Below, piece after piece: positions 60,487 to 64,000 of a DNA stretch of 64,000 bases. This stretch comes from Prorocentrum cordatum. Taxonomy: Eukaryota; Sar; Dinophyceae; Prorocentrales; Prorocentraceae. Below the pieces are notes generated by a model, which searched no databases, was not told the origin of the DNA, and saw only the letters and a list, made by a program, of their open reading frames with translations. A program made the position numbers and the translations under genes. Where the stretch lies: the NCBI GenBank assembly GCA_963575745.1, contig CAUYUJ010001384.1:1-64000 (forward strand), read 5' to 3'. Every line of letters starts with the position of its first letter. Position 1 is the stretch's first letter.

Positions 60487-62520
60487 TAACATCTCGTTGA
60501 GTGGCGGTCAATAATGAGGATCGCGTGAATCAGTCCTTCGCCCCCCCAGGGAACATATCCACGACCACGACCAAGTACGGCTTAGCCGTGCACTGCTCGC
60601 AGGCAGCATCATGGAGAGAATCAGGAACAATCTACTGACCCTGAACATCATGCTGAGCTTGCGCACGTGGGATGCGTCAGTGTGTTTCGGCCCGCTTCAA
60701 TGATGTGCCGGGAGCAGTCGCGATCCCGCCCCGTGCGCTGTAAAGCTGTTTTTGGGTGCTCACGCGGGGGGGGGCCAATGTGCCTGGGAATTGCAAGGAG
60801 CTTGGCAATTCCGACGGGAGCTGTTGTTGTGCCTTCGCAGCTTGCCGTGGGGTGGGCGATGCGGCTCCATCCCTGCCCTCTCTCGCCGCCTCCGCCGCCT
60901 TGCGGCCGTTGGAACTTTGGCAGTTGCTGGTGGATCTGCGGATCTCCGCACCTGTATAAACTTCAGGTCGAAGGGGGCGCCCGCGCGCGCGTGCGTCCGC
61001 CCTCCGGCAGGCCGCGCATATGCATATACTTGTGCGTTCCCGCTTAACGGAGTCTCTTCAGAAGCCATGTCAGGGACGAACGATCCATCCACTGGGGGTG
61101 TATATTAGGGCACACTTGCAAGATAAGGAAACAGTCCATTGATGATGTCACAATCTGTTGGATGTCAGGCAAATTTTTGTCTGGCATCCGTATTGAATCC
61201 TCAGTCCCCCCAGGCAACGTTGACGTACCTGTCATTGAAATTACTACCGTGAGGAGCATCGTCATCTGCTCCATGTGCATCGTCATCTGCTCCATCGCGT
61301 CGCAGAAGGTCGAACCACACATGCTGTGGTTATAACTTGTGCGTCGTGATTAAATGCCGTAGTCGGTACTGCCATCGTTATTCATATCATTTTCATCAGT
61401 ATCGGCCGTAGCACTTGCATCCGCGCCATCAGCGATGTAGTCTGCTCCGCTACGACGCACAATAACGACACATTATGTAGTGAGACTTCGTGTGTCGTGA
61501 CGCAAGGTCATCCTTTTTCTTATAGTCATTCCGGTCATGGCCATTGCCCAGTCGTAGCATATTAACATATCACCAGCATTATCGTCATGTGCAATATGCA
61601 TTATCACGATTATGCTGTTCAAACGAAGAACCGGTGATGTGCGCCACCTTTCTAGTGTAAGATCCTGAGGGAACAGCGGGATCAAGGCCACGCATTGATG
61701 TGGCAGTGCGCTTCCTCCAGATTTCAAGCGAGGTCAAGCAAATGTGAAAGAAGTCGGGTGTGGGGGAGTCATCCACTGCGGCGTTTTTGTTTTGTTTTTG
61801 TTTTGTTCCCTCCTCAAAGGTAGCCATGGGCCAAATCCCCGAGGTCTTGGCCTGAAGTCGGGCTAGGTGTAGGCCTTAACACGTAGTCCCAGGCCTATGG
61901 TTTGGCCGAGGAATCCTGCTCCAAAGGCAGAGCGCTAATACCCAAGTCAACATAAAACGGTTTCAGGATGATCTAGCACGGTTCAGCAAGAACCCCGGAC
62001 AACTGAAAGGCCCCAGGTGGCCCGAAGATGTTCCGAACTTGTTTTCTCATTTGACTTGCGGCCGTTTCGCGGCATCGTCTGGGGGACGCTCCCCAAAACG
62101 TGCTTTAGGCCATCCTGCATGCTTGCAGGAAAGATTTCGCAGCAAATTCTCGGATTCGCGGGAACACCGATCAGGCTATTTTGTTGAGTTCTGTGGGCAC
62201 GGACAGGCCGTATTGAGGCCGCCAGTCGGCGCTCGGGGACTGTTCCTGGCGTGCTGAGGCCATGTTGGGGTCATTTGGGCAGTCTTCTGCCACTGTTCGC
62301 AGGATCAGGGCCGTCGTGGGCTGAGCCTCTTCTTTGCACTCCGTGCCCCGCGGTCCTCGGCTTCCCAAAGACACGAGCCTCCTAGTTTGTTTGTTACCCA
62401 TCTCTCAATTCCTGTCGCTCGGCCCATCAGAGAACCGTATGGGTGGGATTCGCTGGGTAATGCGGAGTGGCTTGTACTGGGTGGGGCCTTTTTTTTGTTG
62501 TTGAGCTTGCATTCATCGAG
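60487..62520. other. Single-copy DNA, no gene recognised
   Basis: Contains a 21-bp direct repeat (GCATCGTCATCTGCTCCAT at 61257 and 61278), a GTTTT-type simple repeat near 61783-61806, and scattered frames under 130 codons with no recognisable motif. Several overlapping antisense frames near 60760-61090 reflect G+C content. Confidence 0.4.
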
Positions 62521-62524
62521 GTCG

Positions 62525-62640
62525 CCTGCACTGGAGGCTGGCTCGGCTGGTTAGCTAGGTTGGCTGGGTTGGCCAGGCCGGCTTGGCTGGCTGAGCTGGC
62601 AGGGCTGGCTTGGCTGGCTGGGGGCTGAACCGGCTCGACT
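62525..62640 (+). repeat. GGCTGGCT-type degenerate tandem repeat
   Basis: Repeated GGCTGGCT, GGTTGGCTGGG and GGCTTGGCTGG units over about 110 bp with strand asymmetry (G/T-rich plus strand). Minisatellite-like. Confidence 0.75.
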
Positions 62641-62837
62641 TATGTTCGCTGTCGCACAGTCGCGTTCAAATATCTGTCGTGTGAGTTAGTTTACCCATTG
62701 ACAGGTATGATCTCGCGAACATTGCGAGGCTGTTCCATCTTGGGTGCAGGGCGTCTCTCTCGCGTCCACAGCCACTTCACTTCACATGCATATTATTTTC
62801 TTGTCGTGATGCATGTCGTAATTTCAGTATAGCACTC

Positions 62838-63227
62838 ATGGGCATTCCAATTGTGTCATTTTTCCCAATTCTTGTGTGCGGAATCGGGTTGAAGAGGGTG
62901 TTGCCTGACCATCTCGAAGGCGATCCAAGGCAAGGCCGTGATGAAACTTCAGAATTCTCCATCGCTGCTGATGCATCTGAGGATGCCAGTTTGGTTTTGA
63001 CAATGCTGAGCGAGTTCGAGAAGGATGCCGATGTCCGATGGGCTGCGCCCTCGGCTGCCGCCCCCCCCCCGTCCAGGCTGTGCCATCTGTATGCCATCCT
63101 CGGGGAGGAGGAGGAGACGGAGGAGAAGGAGCACCCTGAGCTCGTCTTCGATCCCTCCTGGGCCCTCGCGGACATGCGGTGGCGTCCAGTGGGAACCCTG
63201 TGGCAGCTTGGCCCCTTTTTTGGTTGA
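62838..63227 (+). CDS. Unidentified open frame, possible upstream exon
   Basis: 129 codons from ATG. A hydrophobic start (MGIPIVSFFPILVCGIGL) is compatible with a signal anchor. An acidic, helical middle follows (LTMLSEFEKDADVRW, GEEEETEEKEHPELVFD). It stops just before the sequence leading to the gene at the right edge, so it could be an upstream exon of that gene. No family recognised. Confidence 0.3.
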   Translation: MGIPIVSFFPILVCGIGLKRVLPDHLEGDPRQGRDETSEFSIAADASEDASLVLTMLSEFEKDADVRWAAPSAAAPPPSRLCHLYAILGEEEETEEKEHPELVFDPSWALADMRWRPVGTLWQLGPFFG

Positions 63228-63334
63228 AGCTCCCAGGTCGCCTCGTAGACAGTAAGGTGGAGGGTGGGCCTGGAGAGACAAGAGATGCCAGAAGAAACGA
63301 ACACTTTGTTACCATCGCAACGGAGCCTAACGGC

Positions 63335-63455
63335 AAGGTGAAGAAAGACGACGAGGACGACGAGGAGGGGGAGGATGACGAGGACGACGACAGGACGACG
63401 ACGAGGACGATGACGACGACGAGGAAGACGACGAGGACGATGACAGTGGTTCAGC
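63335..63455 (+). repeat. GAC/GAG codon-like microsatellite
   Basis: Imperfect (GACGAGGAC)n over about 120 bp. It would encode Asp/Glu runs in one frame, Thr/Arg in another, and Ser/Val runs on the other strand. Confidence 0.85.
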
Positions 63456-63479
63456 TCGGGTGCCGCCCCAGAGGGGGCC

Positions 63480-64000
63480 GGCGGGTTTATGGTTCCTTGA
63501 AAGGCACGAGGGCCGCGCAGAAAGTTGCGGTGGTTGCTGTTGGACATGTTCGTACATTCATATTGCCAGGTGGGCGAGGCAAAAAAGGTATCTGCAGCGA
63601 CATTGGCGCGTAAACTGCCCAGGTAAGGTCGCGCGTGAGCGCCCCCGTCTCCAAGGTGGCGTGCCGCGCTGGCGGCCCGCGTGAGCCGTTGCGTAAGGTC
63701 GCTATGTCATCTTGCGTAACATTCGTTTTTTGTCGTCGCTCAGGTGTCTATTCCAGTATCAGCACGAATTTGATGGGCACTTTCCCAGGGACGGCTGACT
63801 TCTTCTTTGTAGCACATCTGGGTAAGTACGTTGATAGTTGGGCTCATGGAGCTGCAGACGTTGACGTATCATCCTACTTGCATGCTTTCAACGATTCAGA
63901 AGAGAAGGCAGTGACGTCCGTATTGGACGGTATGAAAGAATATCCAACGCATGTTGAGATACATTCGGGCTGTTCGTGTCACGATTTGGTGGACGCTCGG
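63480..64000 (+). CDS. Partial host gene with one intron; RTF-motif protein
   Basis: Exon 1 reads GTRAAQKVAVVAVGHVRTFILPG and can splice at 63570 (CAG/GTGGGC) to 63744 (TCAG/GTGTC). The phases match, giving ...RTFILPGVYSSISTNLMGTF and PGTADFFFVAHLGKYVDSW, open to the window end. The hydrophobic strand + G-x-x-R-T-F + ...S-I-x-x-N-L...A-D-(F/V)-F pattern recalls eukaryotic and bacterial proteins of a glycosyltransferase-like kind (G-Q-L-R-T-F ... A-D-V-F); this is recall, not a search. A donor at 63588 (AAG/GTATCT) also keeps the frame. The 5' start is unknown; the 3' end lies outside. Confidence 0.5.
63570..63743 (+). other. Predicted intron (174 nt) flanked by CAGGTG
   Basis: GT...AG intron whose two exon-intron junctions read CAGGTG (63567-63572 and 63741-63746), a 6-bp direct repeat spanning both splice sites. 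Ends with a T-rich stretch (TTCGTTTTTTGTCGTCG) before CTCAG. The alternative donor at 63588 gives a 156-nt intron. Confidence 0.5.

Noticed and set aside
62777-63547. 256-codon minus-strand frame as a gene
   Set aside because: It reads the complement of the acidic microsatellite as Val/Leu/Arg runs and overlaps the coding-like plus-strand segments.

Overview
The window looks like nuclear DNA of a eukaryote, most likely a dinoflagellate. The strongest clue is a group of LINE-type (non-LTR) retrotransposons whose reverse transcriptase carries W-A-D-N where most families have Y/F-A-D-D, followed by an unusual RNase H tail. From memory both traits recur in LINE-like ORFs of Symbiodiniaceae and related dinoflagellate genomes; I could not search to confirm this. 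Nothing bacterial or organellar was seen: no operons, rRNA, tRNA or CRISPR.

Layout. From 1 to about 56.76 kb the DNA is almost wholly repetitive and modular. Four repeat block types alternate in both orientations. A blocks have a conserved leader of about 170 bp followed by satellite-like monomers of about 170-180 bp. B and C blocks are non-tandem units of about 300 bp. P blocks are units of about 300-350 bp centred on a 36-bp palindrome. D units are about 1.4 kb, with A-like monomers ending in a long pyrimidine tract. Short L1 and L2 linkers start many blocks. Almost every block ends in the same module of about 55 bp, here called the H hairpin: a 10-bp stem (CCGGCGGTRA / TYACCGCCGG) around a GGTTGACGG loop, with an outer GCTCTACGAG arm that in the best copies pairs with CTCGTAGAGC on the far side. 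About 42 whole, split or degraded copies are listed.

Five LINE elements lie in the array: 10304-12308 (about 2 kb, ORF1-like gene plus a stub of ORF2), 30361-33370 (5'-truncated, intact 944-codon ORF), 44056-48080 (many frameshifts), 49580-49811 (short 3' end) and 51252-54927 (nearly intact, one in-frame TGA and one frameshift). All five 3' ends abut the loop of an H hairpin, and four have hairpin sequence on both sides, so the hairpin appears to be the integration target. Each has a 3'-terminal stem-loop followed by a tail of short 6-8 nt tandem units. In all three ORF2 copies the RNase H motifs occur in the order D(SQ) - D(GNEAD) - D(GG) - E, not D - E - D - D, with preserved spacing: a circular permutation of the fold.

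From about 56.76 kb to the end the DNA is mainly single-copy and richer in G+C, with open frames I cannot identify, a few simple repeats, and at the right edge a probable host gene with one intron that runs off the window. Most short ORFs in the repeat array are chance readings of the repeats and are not listed as genes.
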